From Metellina segmentata (Eukaryota > Arthropoda > Arachnida > Araneae > Tetragnathidae), in assembly GCA_947359465.1 (NCBI GenBank), contig OX375877.1, forward strand, positions 68,178,698 to 68,242,697: a DNA stretch of 64,000 nucleotides, written 5' to 3'. Positions 9,805-21,890 of this stretch are shown here, piece by piece. A program made the translations under genes and the position numbers. Under the pieces are notes generated by a model. It was not told where the DNA came from and made no database searches. It saw nothing but the letters and a program-made list of their open reading frames with translations. Position 1 is the stretch's first letter, and every line of letters begins with the position of its first letter.

Positions 9805-12800
9805 TCAGTCCGAGTCAGAGGTCAATGACGTATCAAGGCAGTATCGTCTTAACAGTTAGTTGCCCAGGGACCCGTGATATTGGAGACCAACATTTCTATC
9901 CAAATCTACTGAAGAGGGTTTGAATTGGTTGGTTGATTTTGTTTTCTACGGCGCAAGGGTCAGTGACGTATCGTCTTAACAGTTAGTTGCAAGGCAGTAT
10001 CGTCTTAACAGTTAGTTGCCCAGGGACCCGCGATATAGGAGACCAACATTTCTATCCAAATCTTCTGAAGAGGGTTTGGATTGGTTGGTTGATTTTGTTT
10101 TCTACGGCGCAAGGGTCAGTGACGTATCGTCTTAACAGTTAGTTGAAAGGCAGTATCGTCTTAACAGTTAGTAGCCCAGGGACCCGTGATATAGGAGACC
10201 AACATTTCTATCCAAATCTACTGAAGAGGGTTTGGATTGGTTGGTTGATATTGTTTTATACGGCGCAAGGGTCAGTGACGTATCGTCTTAACAGTTAGTT
10301 GCAAGGCAGTATCGCCTTAACAGTTAGTTGCCCAGGGACCCGTGATATAGGAGACCAACATTTCAGTTCAAATTTACTGAAGAGGGTTTGGATTGGTTGG
10401 TTGATTTTGTTTTCTACGGCGCAAGAGTCAGTGACGTATTGTCTTAACAGCTAGTTGCAAGGCAGTATCGCCTTAACAGTTAGTTGCCCAGGGACCCGTG
10501 ATAAAGGAGACCAACATTTCTATCCAAATCTACTGAAGAGGGTTTGGATTGGTTGGTTGATTTTGTTTTCTACGGCGCAGGGGTCAATGACGTATCGTCT
10601 TAACAGTTAGTTGCAAGGCAGTATCGCCTTAACAGTTAGTTGCCCAGGGACCCGTGATTTAGGAGACCAACATTTCAGTCAAATCTACTGAAGAGTGTTT
10701 GGATTGGTTGGTTGATTTTGTTTTCTACGGCCCAAGGGTCAATGACGTATCAAGGCAGTATCGTCTTAACAGTTAGTTGCCCAGGGACCCGTGATATAGG
10801 AGACCAACATTTCAGTCAAATCTACTGAAGAGTGTTTGGATTGGTTGGTTGATTTTGTTTTCTACGGCCCAAGGGTCAATGACGTATCAAGGCAGTATCG
10901 TCTTAACAGTTAGTTGCCCAGGGACCCGTGATATAGGAGACCAACATTTCATTCCAAATCTACTGAAGAGGGTTTGGATTGGTTGGTTGATTTTGTTTTC
11001 TACAGCGCAAGAGTCAGTGACGTATCGTCTTAACAGTTAGTTGCAAGGCAGTATCGCCTTAACAGTTAGTTGCCCAGGGACCCGTGATATAGGAGACCAA
11101 CATTTCAGTTCAAATCTACTGAAGAGGGTTTGGATTGGTTGGTTGATTTTGTTTTCTACAGCGCAAGAGTCAGTGACGTATTGTCTTAACAGCTAGTTGC
11201 AAGGCAGTATCGCCTTAACAGTTAGTTGCCCAGGGACCCGTGATAAAGGAGACCAACATTTCTATCCAAATCTACTGAAGAGGGTTTGGATTGGTTGGTT
11301 GATTTTGTTTTCTACGGCGCAAGGGTCAGTGACGTATCGTCTTAACAGTTAGTTGCAAGGCAGTATCGCCTTAACAGTTAGTTGCCCAGGGACCCGTGAT
11401 ATAGGAGACCAACATTTCATTCCAAATCTACTGAAGAGGGTTTGGATTGGTTGGTTGATTTTGTTTTCTACGGCGCAAGAGTCAGTGACGTATTGTCTTA
11501 ACAGCTAGTTGCAAGGCAGTATCGCCTTAACAGTTAGTTGCCCAGGGACCCGTGATAAAGGAGACCAACATTTCTATCCAAATCTACTGAAGAGGGTTTG
11601 GATTGGTTGGTTGATTTTGTTTTCTACGGCGCAGGGGTCAATGACGTATCGTCTTAACAGTTAGTTGCAAGGCAGTATCGCCTTAACAGTTAGTTGCCCA
11701 GGGACCCGTGATTTAGGAGACCAACATTTCAGTCAAATCTACTGAAGAGTGTTTGGATTGGTTGGTTGATTTTGTTTTCTACGGCCCAAGGGTCAATGAC
11801 GTATCAAGGCAGTATCGTCTTAACAGTTAGTTGCCCAGGGACCCGTGATATAGGAGACCAACATTTCAGTCAAATCTACTGAAGAGTGTTTGGATTGGTT
11901 GGTTGATTTTGTTTTCTACGGCCCAAGGGTCAATGACGTATCAAGGCAGTATCGTCTTAACAGTTAGTTGCCCAGGGACCCGTGATATAGGAGACCAACA
12001 TTTCATTCCAAATCTACTGAAGAGGGTTTGGATTGGTTGGTTGATTTTGTTTTCTACAGCGCAAGAGTCAGTGACGTATCGTCTTAACAGTTAGTTGCAA
12101 GGCAGTATCGCCTTAACAGTTAGTTGCCCAGGGACCCGTGATATAGGAGACCAACATTTCAGTTCAAATCTACTGAAGAGGGTTTGGATTGGTTGGTTGA
12201 TTTTGTTTTCTACAGCGCAAGAGTCAGTGACGTATCGTCTTAACAGTTAGTTGCAAGGCAGTATCGCCTTAACAGTTAGTTGCCCAGGGACCCGTGATAA
12301 AGGAGACCAACATTTCTATCCAAATCTACTGAAGAGGGTTTGGATTGGTTGGTTGATTTTGTTTTCTACGGCGCAAGGGTCAGTGACGTATCGTCTTAAC
12401 AGTTAGTTGCAAGGCAGTATCGCCTTAACAGTTAGTTGCCCAGGGACCCGTGATATAGGAGACCAACATTTCAGTTCAAATTTACTGAAGAGGGTTTGGA
12501 TTGGTTGGTTGATTTTGTTTTCTACGGCGCAAGAGTCAGTGACGTATTGTCTTAACAGCTAGTTGCAAGGCAGTATCGCCTTAACAGTTAGTTGCCCAGG
12601 GACCCGTGATAAAGGAGACCAACATTTCTATCCAAATCTACTGAAGAGGGTTTGGATTGGTTGGTTGATTTTGTTTTCTACGGCGCAGGGGTCAATGACG
12701 TATCGTCTTAACAGTTAGTTGCAAGGCAGTATCGCCTTAACAGTTAGTTGCCCAGGGACCCGTGATATAGGAGACCAACATTTCAGTCAAATCTACTGAA

Positions 12801-12850
12801 GAGTGTTTGGATTGGTTGGTTGATTTTGTTTTCTACGGCGCAAGAGTCAT
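9805..12850 (+). repeat. Satellite array, 20 units, with 1,054-bp higher-order repeat
   Basis: The core word 'gcccagggacccgtgat' recurs at 9862, 10018, 10174, 10330, 10486, 10642, 10779, 10916, 11072, 11228, 11384, 11540, 11696, 11833, 11970, 12126, 12282, 12438, 12594 and 12750. Spacing is 156 bp, except for pairs of 137-bp units that lack one copy of a 19-bp internal duplication containing 'cttaacagttagttgc'. The order of long and short units repeats every 1,054 bp (5 x 156 + 2 x 137). The two 63-codon frames at 10849 and 11903 are identical and are satellite artefacts. Confidence 0.95.
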
Positions 12851-13990
12851 ATTTGGTCGCAGGGCAGATAACATGAAGTAATAGACATAAACATACAAGT
12901 ACAAGTTTACTGACGCTGAGGAGAGAAATATTTAGAGAGGAATGGATTGTGCGTTTGGTTTATTTTGATTTTTACGACGGAGTTCCGTCAAAACTGCGCG
13001 AAAACAATACAAACAACGTCAAGTAAGGGATGTAAACATACACGGAAACGAAAGATAAACCCAGGGAGGAACTGAACCTGACAGAAAACTAATCTGGACA
13101 TCATACAACTCGCAGGTTGCTAGTAGAGAGAAAATATTAAATTAGAATGGTATGTTTTATGTGTTTAGGATCAAGTGACCCAAACTTGCTCAAATGCGAT
13201 TCTCGATTACTTTCGTTTGCCGTGTGGAACTTCATCGTTCGATTGGTCCACGGGTTGAGAGTAGACGCTGTTCCATTGATTCATGATCTGATTGGTCCGC
13301 GCGACATAGCAGTCGACTTTGGCAATTTTACCATTTTTGTCGCGCCTCTGTAGAAATGCGCATCCTCAAATTTACCCATTCATGCGATGTTATACCACCA
13401 AAAGAGGCGATAAAATGCCAAATCTGTCAACCAAGTCAATTTTTCACAGAGCAGTAACGTGACAACTAGTCCTACTTTTTGAATTTCCTCTCAATAGTAG
13501 TAATGCACAGTCTAATTATATTTCATGTCCTTGTTTACTGGCGCAGAGGGCAAACCCACCGAGCCTCGGCGAATCGAAGAGGTAGGTTTGGAAGAGCCCA
13601 TGACCAGTACAGAACTGCGATGTTCTTTCATCTTTGATAGGGGGCGCGATAGGCCTATTGGAAGAGAAACGGATTATCAACCGGTGGTTGCGCCGTCCAA
13701 AGACCAAAGAACGATTATCCAACCAAAGACCGTCGTGTACAAAACGACTGGGCATTTTATATCTTTCTTGGCCTCAATGTCCTCACGTCGACGTGGTGTG
13801 GAAGTAGCGTAACTGACAATTTCGTTATAGTACCTGTCGTAATTCACTCTAGTCATATTACATGCCACACTACGTCACATTTAATGTCACGCTTCGTTGC
13901 ACATTACATGTTACAGTTCATTCCGATTAAATTACATGTTATACTTCGCAACAGTATATATTGCAATTTACTCTTGTAATTGGTATTTTT
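12851..13990. other. Unassigned sequence right of the satellite
   Basis: No gene is recognised. From 13840 a degenerate repeat begins with words such as 'attacatgt' and 'cacttcgtt'; it resumes at 16450-16650 beyond the SINE/hAT insertion, so it is the pre-insertion host sequence. The open frames at 13147-13868 overlap on both strands and have no identifiable domain. Confidence 0.4.
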
Positions 13991-14243
13991 ATTTAATTAA
14001 CATCGTACTAGAGTAACACAACGGACTATTGACGACGGTTCGAGATCAATCCCCCAAGGGAAAGAAACGAGGACAACACTACGTAATTTTGAACCACGGT
14101 CAGATGACGAGGCAACACCTGAGCCCCAACGTAAGGATTTTCGGAAACGATAGATTTAAGGTGCACCAGCCGTCTCTACACAATACGCTTTCAAACTCGA
14201 ATGCACTGACCCGGATACAAACCAGGAACCTTTCGATCTAGAG

Positions 14244-16405
14244 CAGGGGTGGCCAATCTTTTACATGCCATGCGCCATTTTTTTTCACATACGAGTTCAT
14301 AGGCGCCATACGATTCAAGCACCTTTTCTACCTTACGTTTATGGTCTTGCCATATCCTTAGTAACTTTTTTAATAAAAGTATGTTTATCGACATAATTAA
14401 CATTTTTAAATGATTTAACTATATTGTATGTAAAACAATGTCTAAGAGATTTCTTCAAATTTGAATCAGTCATTCGCGACCTCGTTTTCCTTTTAATAAT
14501 TTTCATGGATGAAAATGCTTGATCACATCTGTATGTCGTTCCAACACGACATATATAACTTTTTGCAAATATTCTTAGTTCCGGAAAGTGTTTACAGTGT
14601 AATGAACGCCAGTTAATCATGTCATAGGCATTTTGATCTGAATAATAAAGTTCATGAAACTTCAATTTCAATAATGAATTTGCTTTGAAATTAATAAGTA
14701 CCATTTGTGTGTATGTTACTAGGCATCTTCATTACGTTTTGGTCACTAAGTGAAAATGCTTTATTAATGCGAGCATGTAGTTTTCTTCTGTAGCCAAATC
14801 AACAAAACGACTTTCAAATGACCCTTGTAATAACTAATTTTAATCTATTTGGTCAAATTGTTATCATCCGCAGCACATCCCCTCTGCTCTTTCAACTGTG
14901 GAAATTGACTCAAATCCTGATTTTCTAACTGAGAGATGAACAGATTTAATGCCATTTTAAATAAATTAATGCTATTTACTAAGCTAGGAAATAATTTCTT
15001 CTTACCTTGTAGCGTCGAATTTAGATAATTGAGATGGCTAGTACATCAACTAAAAATGTCAATTCAAATAGCCAGTTTTTATCAAATAATAGGATTCTTT
15101 CATCAGGAAAGTTCCATTTCCTGTTCTCAAAAAATTAAAAATACCATTTTTAAATTTCTAAAATCTACTCAGAACCTGTCTTCTAGAAAGCCAGCGCAAC
15201 TCACAATAAAGAAAAGGTTCACCATATTCCAAATCTAATAATTCAATATTCTCTGAATTCTCGGCTGCTTAATGCTCTTGTTCTAATTTTAATCACACAT
15301 TTCACAACGCGTAACAAAACATGCTGCATTTTTTTAAATTTTACACACAGTTCCTCTTGGTGTATTATACATTGATATTTTGATGCAGTACGATTTAAAA
15401 AATTTTCCAAGCAAAGTTGTAGCGCCGTTGACGGAGTACCATCAGTACACATACTGATTAGTACAATAATCTAATTTAGATTTTCTTGGCATGATTTTAC
15501 ATTTTAAATATCTCTGATCCTTTTGTTTCATCATGCAATAACTCCAGAGTGGCAAGTTCTTCAAAGACATTAAAATTATAATCAATTCCTCTTACAAAAA
15601 TGCTTATAACTGGACTCCATCAAATATGTCCATTGATTTATCCAAAGCTAGAGAAAAGTCATCCAGTTGTGTAAATACATCCAGAGAGAGTTCCACGATA
15701 CATCTCGCATTTGTCTGCTTTGATATAGCAATTTCGTCTGATTTCTTTTCAATACCTTTATAACCAAGATGGCCTGCAAATATTTTGAAACAAGGCTTCT
15801 CCGTCAGAATAGGTTTTTTTTTTTTTCGCCAATGCTAACGCAATTCCATAGGACGCTTCTGTCATCACCTCGTCTTCACAACTTACATTAGCAAAAATAT
15901 TTTGTCTTCTGATTTCTTCCTTTTTTTAGTCACACATTCTTTACGTAACTCCGACCCGAGAACAAGTTTACAAACAATGCAAAAAACAGTTTTCCCGATG
16001 GACAAGCTGTAAATAACTTCTTGTTTCTAAAATTTTCTTACTGTTCATTGAATTCACTTTTTCTCGTGCTTTTTGCGCTTCTTTTGCTCATTTTCTCTTG
16101 CACAGTGATAGATAACCGAAATGTAAAAAAAAAACATTAAAAAGTACAAAAAATCTTGAAAAAGAACAAACAGTTCACAAGTACGTTGTATCACACAGAA
16201 TATAAATTGCAAACTCAAAAAATTGCGACGAAATGAGGAGTAAGAAAGCTCTATGAATTGAACTGAGAGTACTATGGTGTTGAAAATATGAAGATATTTT
16301 CTGGTATGACTTCAAAAGAATAAGGAGGCACAAGAATGCAACGCGCCACTTGTAATTATCCAATGCGCCAAGTTTGGCGCATGCGCCACAGGTTGGCCAC
16401 CCCTG
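14244..16405 (-). mobile_element. hAT transposon, GTF2IRD2/ZBED-like, decayed
   Basis: The termini CAGGGGTGGCCAA and TTGGCCACCCCTG are exact over 13 bp. The 8-bp target duplication ATCTAGAG (14236-14243 and 16406-16413) is perfect. The 2,162-bp interior encodes a broken transposase on the minus strand. The N-terminal half is only visible in fragments (a conserved 'SYGIALALAKKKKTYSDGE'-like stretch near 15780-15830 and a Lys-rich region near 15930). Confidence 0.92.
14339..16000 (-). pseudogene. hAT transposase remnant
   Basis: From the 3' end backwards: 14339-14704 holds the C-terminal hAT dimerisation part (FPELRIFAKSYIC, then GTTYRCDQAFSSMK and RSRMTDSNLKKSLR). 15243-15452 holds CTDGTPS and the CIIHQEELC motif typical of the GTF2IRD2/ZBED5 branch. 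Stops and frameshifts separate these pieces. The motif order agrees with a single minus-strand gene. Confidence 0.85.
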
Positions 16406-16447
16406 ATCTAGAGGGCAACACCTTAATCACCAGACCAGTTGGTCGGC

Positions 16448-17937
16448 TGCAATTCACACTGATTACAACACATGCTTGAATTCACTTTGGTTATATTGCA
16501 TGTCTCTCTTTGTGTAACATTACGTAACTTTCTTCATGTAGCATTACGTAACTTACTTCATGTTATATGTAACATTACATGTTGAAATTCACTCTGGTCA
16601 CATTATATATCTCACTTCGTTACATTACATTTCGCACTTCGTTACATTATCTATACATATAATTCTCTTACGTGGCGCACAAATAAAGACGTTATTTTTT
16701 ATCGCGTTTTGGCAATTCTTTACGATGGTTTGTTTACCACGAAGCCTCGCGCCTCAATTGAATTTACAGCATTATCGGATGAAATTTTATTGAAAAAACT
16801 GAATATTAGTCGAGCTGTTGCAGTTTACGAACAACATGCTGGGTATTCGATTTCCAAAGCAGCGCTCACATTTCGAGTCAAAATTTGCTCAAAGTTTTCA
16901 TTTGAATTCCAAATTGTTCGAGTTCTGATTCCAGAGGTACTGTATAACTTTTCTGTAGCACAACAAATTTATATTTGAAAAATATTTTTTTGTAATATAT
17001 TTTGTAAACAATCCCTTCTGCTGTGACACATGTCCTTATTGATGCGAGCGAAGCGATAGTAAAGCCCTATCCACACTAGACGAGCCGAACTGAGCTGAGC
17101 AAAACCGAGATGATTGATTAACAACGGCGCCAGGTTTGATTGATTGCTCGTATGTTATAATTCACTCTGGTTGCCTCACAGTTCACTAGTGAGTACATAC
17201 AATAAGGCAGGTCGCATCTCCCTGTAGTTTTTCGACTGTTTCGTTTAGATTTCATATAGTCTAATCCAAAATAGAACCAATAACTCTCGGATTTTAAGAA
17301 AACTAAGGACTTTAGTCCCGATAACTCAAGAAAAAAGTATTTTTTACGGTATCGGATAGTGCAGTATCTGGAGAATACGTCTTACGCAGAAGCAACGAGC
17401 AACACAATAATCAATTAGTGTTGAAAGATTGTTATTTGAAACGCGCGAATGCATAAAATTTAAATTCTGGAAACATAAAAAATAATTATGAAGTAATAAA
17501 TAAATCGGTAGTTGGCTATTTAGGTTATTTAAAGAAATTATTCCAAGCAGCGCTGCAATTTTTCTTCTGTTTATTTATTTATTTATTTATTATTATTTTT
17601 TTTTTATGGTATGTGATTTCAAGTTTGTCCTTATCACACACACACACACACACACATTTTTAAGAGCTATAGAAATTCTTCAAAGTATCTTCGTGCGCAT
17701 ACTTTCATTCGAATCTCTGTTTCAGAGAGTTCATAACAAACTAAAATTTAACTGAAAATGTTTGTCTTTTGTATTAAAATAAAATTAATATATGCCATTC
17801 GAGCACGATAGATTTTCTACCAATCGTAGTAATTGCCCGATGTGGCAAGTTACTACCTTAAACAAATTATAGTTTAATAACACAATAAATAACATTATAC
17901 ACACAGGTTTATTTAACACGCTATGTAAAATCATATA
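16448..17937. other. Degenerate repeats, possible Helitron fragment
   Basis: 16450-16650 continues the 'cattacatgtcacttcg' repeat. From 16651 'tctatacatataattctctta' resembles a Helitron 5' end, and a hairpin-like 'gcgagcgaagcg' occurs near 17046, but a clean CTRR terminus is missing. (CA)n lies at 17636-17655. The frame at 16709-16978 is not recognised. Confidence 0.3.
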
Positions 17938-18498
17938 CACTAACCTACAATAATGGACCGGACAGCAAGATGTGATGGTATAAGGGAAATAATAATGCTT
18001 TAATGGGGGAACGGTCCCCCTCGGGCTACAAATACCATAGCGACAATTTTGGCTATACTTTCAACAAGGTTTTGATACACAGCCATGGGTATTTGTGTCC
18101 ATTCCTACTGCAAGAATGTCGCCAGCTCAGCTGTAGATTTCGGACATGGTCCGTAAATGTCGCTCTAACTCGTCGCACAAATGTTCTATGGGGTTTAGGT
18201 TGGGACTCTTTGCAGGCCAGGGAAAACGTTTTACATCCATATCTTGATACCAGTGCTTGACAGAGACTGCAGCATGACATGGAGCGTTGTCGTCCTAGAA
18301 GTAACATTCGTCAATTCCATAAAATTGCCTGAGGGTAGGAAGAACCTGACTGTCCAAAATGTTCATGTAGACGTCGGTGTTCAATTGACCATGAAAAACA
18401 TGCAAAGGTCCCAGGCCATACCACGAAAAACACCTCGAAACAAGTAGTCGGATTTTATGCAAATCCGCTATTGTAGGATCCATTATTGTAGGATAGTG
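17938..18498 (-). mobile_element. Tc1-like element, internally deleted
   Basis: The ends CACTAACCTACAATAATGGA and the inverted counterpart ...CCATTATTGTAGGATAGTG bound 561 bp. On the minus strand the frame 18053-18307 and the continuation near 18295-18483 give pieces of the Tc1 catalytic domain: DNAPCHAAV-like, VKHWYQDMDVKRFPWPAKSP and PNLNPIEHL. Only the middle and part of the C-terminal half survive. A sister copy with the same ends is at 51925-52285. Confidence 0.8.
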
Positions 18499-18535
18499 AA
18501 AATCAGCTTATCCATTCATACTCCCTGTTTTTAAA

Positions 18536-18948
18536 GGGTCACGGTAGCCCGGTTGGAAGAGTAACGGACTAGCGACCGGAGGGTTGTGAGCTCAAATCCC
18601 ACTAAAGACCGTAACCTCAAATGACGTGGTGTTGAAGTTTGAAGAGTAAGATGCCAGCTCAAGTGTGACCTCGTCATCTGACCGTGGTTAAAATTTAGGT
18701 GGTGTTCTCCTCGGATATTTCGTCATCTGACCGTGGTTCAAAATTACGAAGTGTTGTCTTCGGATCTTTCTCTTAAGGGACTGATCCCGGACCGTCATCA
18801 ATAGCCCGTTGTGTTGCTCTAGTACGACGTTAACTAAAAATTACCATTACCTCGGATATTTCCCTTCGGGTTTGATCCCGGACCGTTTCCAATAGCCCCG
18901 TGTGTTTTGTTCCAGTACGATGCTAATTTAAAAAGTACCTCACTACCC
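18536..18948 (+). repeat. Older-subfamily SINE carrying a nested SINE
   Basis: The head (18536-18610) has an A-box-like 'tagcccggttggaagagt' and a B-box-like 'gagctcaaatccc', distinct from the main subfamily. Its body is interrupted at 18720 and resumes at 18850, ending with a 'tacctcactacc' tail at 18948. This head is the same as that at 54.7 kb (minus). Confidence 0.75.
18721..18849 (+). repeat. 5'-truncated SINE inserted in a SINE
   Basis: This is the 3' half of the main SINE subfamily (from 'cgtcatctgaccgtgg' to the 'attaccattac' tail). It is bounded by the 12-bp direct repeat CCTCGGATATTT (18709-18720 and 18850-18861). The duplicated target is itself the SINE body, so a young truncated copy landed in an older relative. 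Confidence 0.85.
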
Positions 18949-19898
18949 TGTTTTGAAGATTATCTACTCACAGTAATTAAAGTGGAATGGTTGTTGCTCT
19001 GAAGATGCCAGAGACGGGCTTGCCTCCAGCTTTCCAGCGTGATTTTCCACCTCGACCCTTCGTGCGTCACGCAACCTGTTGATTGTGTTTGTTTAGCTCC
19101 GAATCAGTGCAACAGATCGCGGACTGTGTTTGAGGAAGACATTTCGATGTCAACACGCAAAGTTCCATGTCGCTTTCGCTCATTCCCATGCACATAAGAA
19201 TCAAATACGTCACTCCGTGTGTCGCATGATGGCGTGCGAACAGTTCACAAACGATAAGCGTTAGCAAGGTTTTGAGATTGATTAATAAATAAATAGGAAT
19301 GTCGAGCATACTAGTGGAAGAAACAAAACTGTTGACATAGCTAATGGATCCGATTTTTTTCAAACACGATTTCTCGTGCACCGTCCTCGACACGGAACAC
19401 TCAATCGGATATCATCGTGGGAACTTATGTGTAGAGAATGAAACAAGTCACGCTTGTAAGTAGCCAAGGCTGGATCGCATATTTTTAAAAGATGGTACGA
19501 CCTTGTCTTTTTAATTCGTTTAATACTGCTTATTAAACAGGGGTCTTATATTTACCAATGAAAATATCTGACCTAAATACATTTGCTGCCATAGCGATCT
19601 ATCGCAATCTTCGTTTATTTTCAAAACACGAGATCTCCAAGACCATCGTGACAGCATTACTTGACTTAGTGCCCTACTAGCCCGTTCACGGGGTAGCTTT
19701 TAGGTCCTAAAGTGGACGTTATAGCCCCTAGTGGACGCTGAATGAATATTGGGGGCAATGCTAAACCCAGGGTAAAAAGGGGGCGTTCAGGATCAAGAGT
19801 GGGCTGTAAAATACTTTCAAAATTGTCGTTTAGAAATGTTTTAAGCACATTCTTATCCACACTCGACCATAAATACACTCATTTCATTTCTATGATGC
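18949..19898. other. Unassigned sequence
   Basis: No supported gene. The minus-strand frame at 19067-19393 and the smaller one at 19666-19878 have no recognisable motif or clear splice sites. Confidence 0.3.
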
Positions 19899-19906
19899 AT
19901 TGATAT

Positions 19907-20874
19907 TAGGGATGCGACATCGACAGCAAAACATCGATGTTCAAAATTAAAACATCGATTTTAATAAAACATCGTTCCAAAAACATCGATGTTTTTAAAA
20001 TTCAGTGTATTTAAACTATTTTCCCCATTTCTTAAAACTGGTTTAGCAACTAAGGATGCAACATCGACAGCAAAATATCGATGTTGATAATGCATCGCCC
20101 CCAAACTTTTGATGTTTTTAAAATTCAGTGCATTTAAACGTTTTACCCCATTTCTTATAACTGGTTTAGCAACTAGTGATGTGACATCAACTCCAATACA
20201 TCGATGTTTTTTATAAAACATCAATGTTTTGAAAACATCGACATCGATGTCGTATCCCTACTTTTCAGACCCTTCACCTTTGATCACTTTGATCTAAAAG
20301 TATGTTCAATTTGCTGATTATGAAAATTATGCTACTTGGTTATTTTTTAAATTTTTATAACGGTACTTTTTTCATTTAAAAATAAAACATCGACAACGTA
20401 AAAACATCGACACGTATAAACATCTATGTTACAAAAACATCGATCCCTATACATCGAGCCGACCAACCGGTATAGTGGTTAAGGTGTTAGCCTCTGGATC
20501 GGAAGGTTCCTGGTTCGAATCCGGGTCCGGGCATGGATGTTTGTAAACGTATGGTGTAGAGGCGGCTGGTGCACCTTAAATCTGTCGTGGCCGAAAGTCC
20601 TCACGTTGGGTTGGCGTGGAAGTTTGGAGAGTGGGGTGCCAGCTCAGGTGTTGCTTCGTCATCTGACCGTGGTTCAAAATTACGAGGTGTTGTCCTCGAA
20701 TCTTTCCCTTAAGGGACTGATTCCGGACCGTCGTCAATAGCCCGTTGTGTTGCTCTAGTACGACGTTAACTAAAATTACCATTACCATTACCCAATACCT
20801 CGATGTTAAATACATTGATGTTTTTTTAAAAACATCGATGTTTGGAAAACATCGACATCGATGTCGCATCCCTA
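19907..20874. mobile_element. hAT-like MITE rich in ACATCGATG words
   Basis: The inverted ends are TAGGGATGCGACATCGA and its complement, with a perfect 8-bp target duplication ATTGATAT (19899-19906 and 20875-20882). The interior is built of repeated 'aaaacatcgatgttttt' words and a 120-bp block present twice (about 19975-20055 and 20105-20170). No transposase is present. A SINE is inserted at 20458-20793; without it the element is about 630 bp. Confidence 0.88.
20458..20793 (+). repeat. Full-length tRNA-derived SINE
   Basis: Complete head with A and B boxes (20472-20522), body and 'attaccattaccattacc' tail. It is inserted in the ACATCGATG MITE. The flanks 'atacatcga' and 'atacctcga' are a likely, slightly diverged target duplication. 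Confidence 0.88.
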
Positions 20875-21054
20875 ATTGATATTAATTCTCTTAAATAAAA
20901 AAGTTGAATGGAGACTTGACACTTGTTGGTGGTTTGTCTTTGAATCGAAAACTGCCCTGTTGTGCCCAACATCTGTTACAAAAGTCTGTTACAAACTTGT
21001 AATAGGGCAGTCTTATCTCAACGAGGTATCTCAGCAGTGGCAAAACTGATAAAA

Positions 21055-21057
<3 letters not shown>

Positions 21058-21088
<31 letters not shown>
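21058..21088. repeat. (TA)n microsatellite
   Basis: About 15 TA units followed by sequence ('tttgaaatttgcggaaaattttac') that is also present in the Helitron at 29.68 kb, so this is part of a degraded copy of that Helitron family extending to about 21340. Confidence 0.7.
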
Positions 21089-21089
<1 letters not shown>

Positions 21090-21092
<3 letters not shown>

Positions 21093-21345
21093 CGATCGTT
21101 GAAGGAAGAGTAAAAATTTTAACGGATTTGAAATTTGCGGAAAATTTTACAACAGATAGATCCCTTATTCGTTTGATTTTCTTTTAATCTTTTATATTAT
21201 TAAAAGAGATTGTGACGTCACGTGAACTTTCGCTTTCCAAAAATAAAGAGATTGCACTTTCTGCCCTTCGCGTTAAAATAAAAATAGATTTTCATTTTAG
21301 CGAAGGAGAGCAAAGAAATAAAAACATTTTGACTAGGATTGTTAA
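21090..21345 (+). mobile_element. Helitron-family fragment
   Basis: Blocks match the intact 29092-29780 Helitron: the 'gcggaaaattttac' segment, 'gattgtgacgtcacgt' with 'actttcgctttcc', and the 'aagaaataaaaac' block. The order is rearranged relative to that copy and neither terminus is preserved. Confidence 0.55.
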
Positions 21346-21349
21346 GAGC

Positions 21350-21890
21350 CACGCAGTGGGCGAGCCAAAACATTATGACCATCCCCACATTTTTCAACGA
21401 ACTCGTCTGGATGACGTGGGGGGGGGGGGCACGTGATTAACTGAGAATGGTATTTAACTGCTGCTTGGAGAAGGTAAGTAATCATTCTTGCACTTATTTT
21501 TGCGAGTGATGGGAAAGGCTGCTGATCTAAGCGAATTTGATAGAGGGCAGATCGTAATGGCCCGAAGACTCGGAACGAGTACCACCGAAACTGCACGACT
21601 GGTAGGTTGTTCACGATCTGCCGTTGTTAGTATTCATGCAAAGTGAACAAATGACGGTGACACCAGCAGTAGACGCCAAGGTGTGGGTCGTCCACGCGTC
21701 ATCAAAGAAAAAGGACGTCGGAGACTGTCCCGCTTGGTAAAGCAAAATCGGCGCGAGACAGTGGCTCAGCTGACAGCCCAATACAATGCAGGTCCAAGCG
21801 CAAGTGTTTCGGAACACACAGTTCAGCGGATACTGTTGGATATGGGACTTGCAGCAGACGTCCCACTCGTATATCAAATTACACTAGCGC
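21350..21890 (+). mobile_element. Tc1-like element, 5' half only
   Basis: It starts with 'gagccaaaacattatgacca', a common Tc1 terminus. It then encodes [40 protein letters not shown] and, after an in-frame stop near 21642, GVGRPRVIKEKGRRRLSRLV followed by the second HTH. The sequence stops matching at 'cccactc' near 21870, before the catalytic domain. It is a dead 3'-truncated copy. Confidence 0.8.

Larger units (their letters stand above)
13991..16447 (-). repeat. SINE split by a hAT transposon
   Basis: The SINE body and B-box region are at 13991-14243; the A-box/head end resumes at 16406-16447 ('atctagagggcaacacc' to 'ggtcggc'). Between them is a 2.16-kb hAT. Removing the hAT and one copy of ATCTAGAG restores a continuous SINE, which fixes the order of events: SINE first, hAT second. 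The SINE lies in a degenerate 'attacatgtcacttcg' repeat. Confidence 0.9.

Noticed and set aside
10849..12094. Two identical 63-codon frames
   Set aside because: They are the same position of the satellite one higher-order period (1,054 bp) apart, not genes.
16651..17062. Complete Helitron
   Set aside because: The 5' end is suggestive, but the 3' side ends GATAG before T without a convincing hairpin and CTRR, so only a possible fragment is noted.
20537..20740. ~67-codon frames reading WCRGGWCTLNLSWPKVLTLG in several places (8.1, 20.5, 31.5, 56.5, 57.2 kb)
   Set aside because: All are the SINE body; the shared frame reflects repeat identity, not a protein family.
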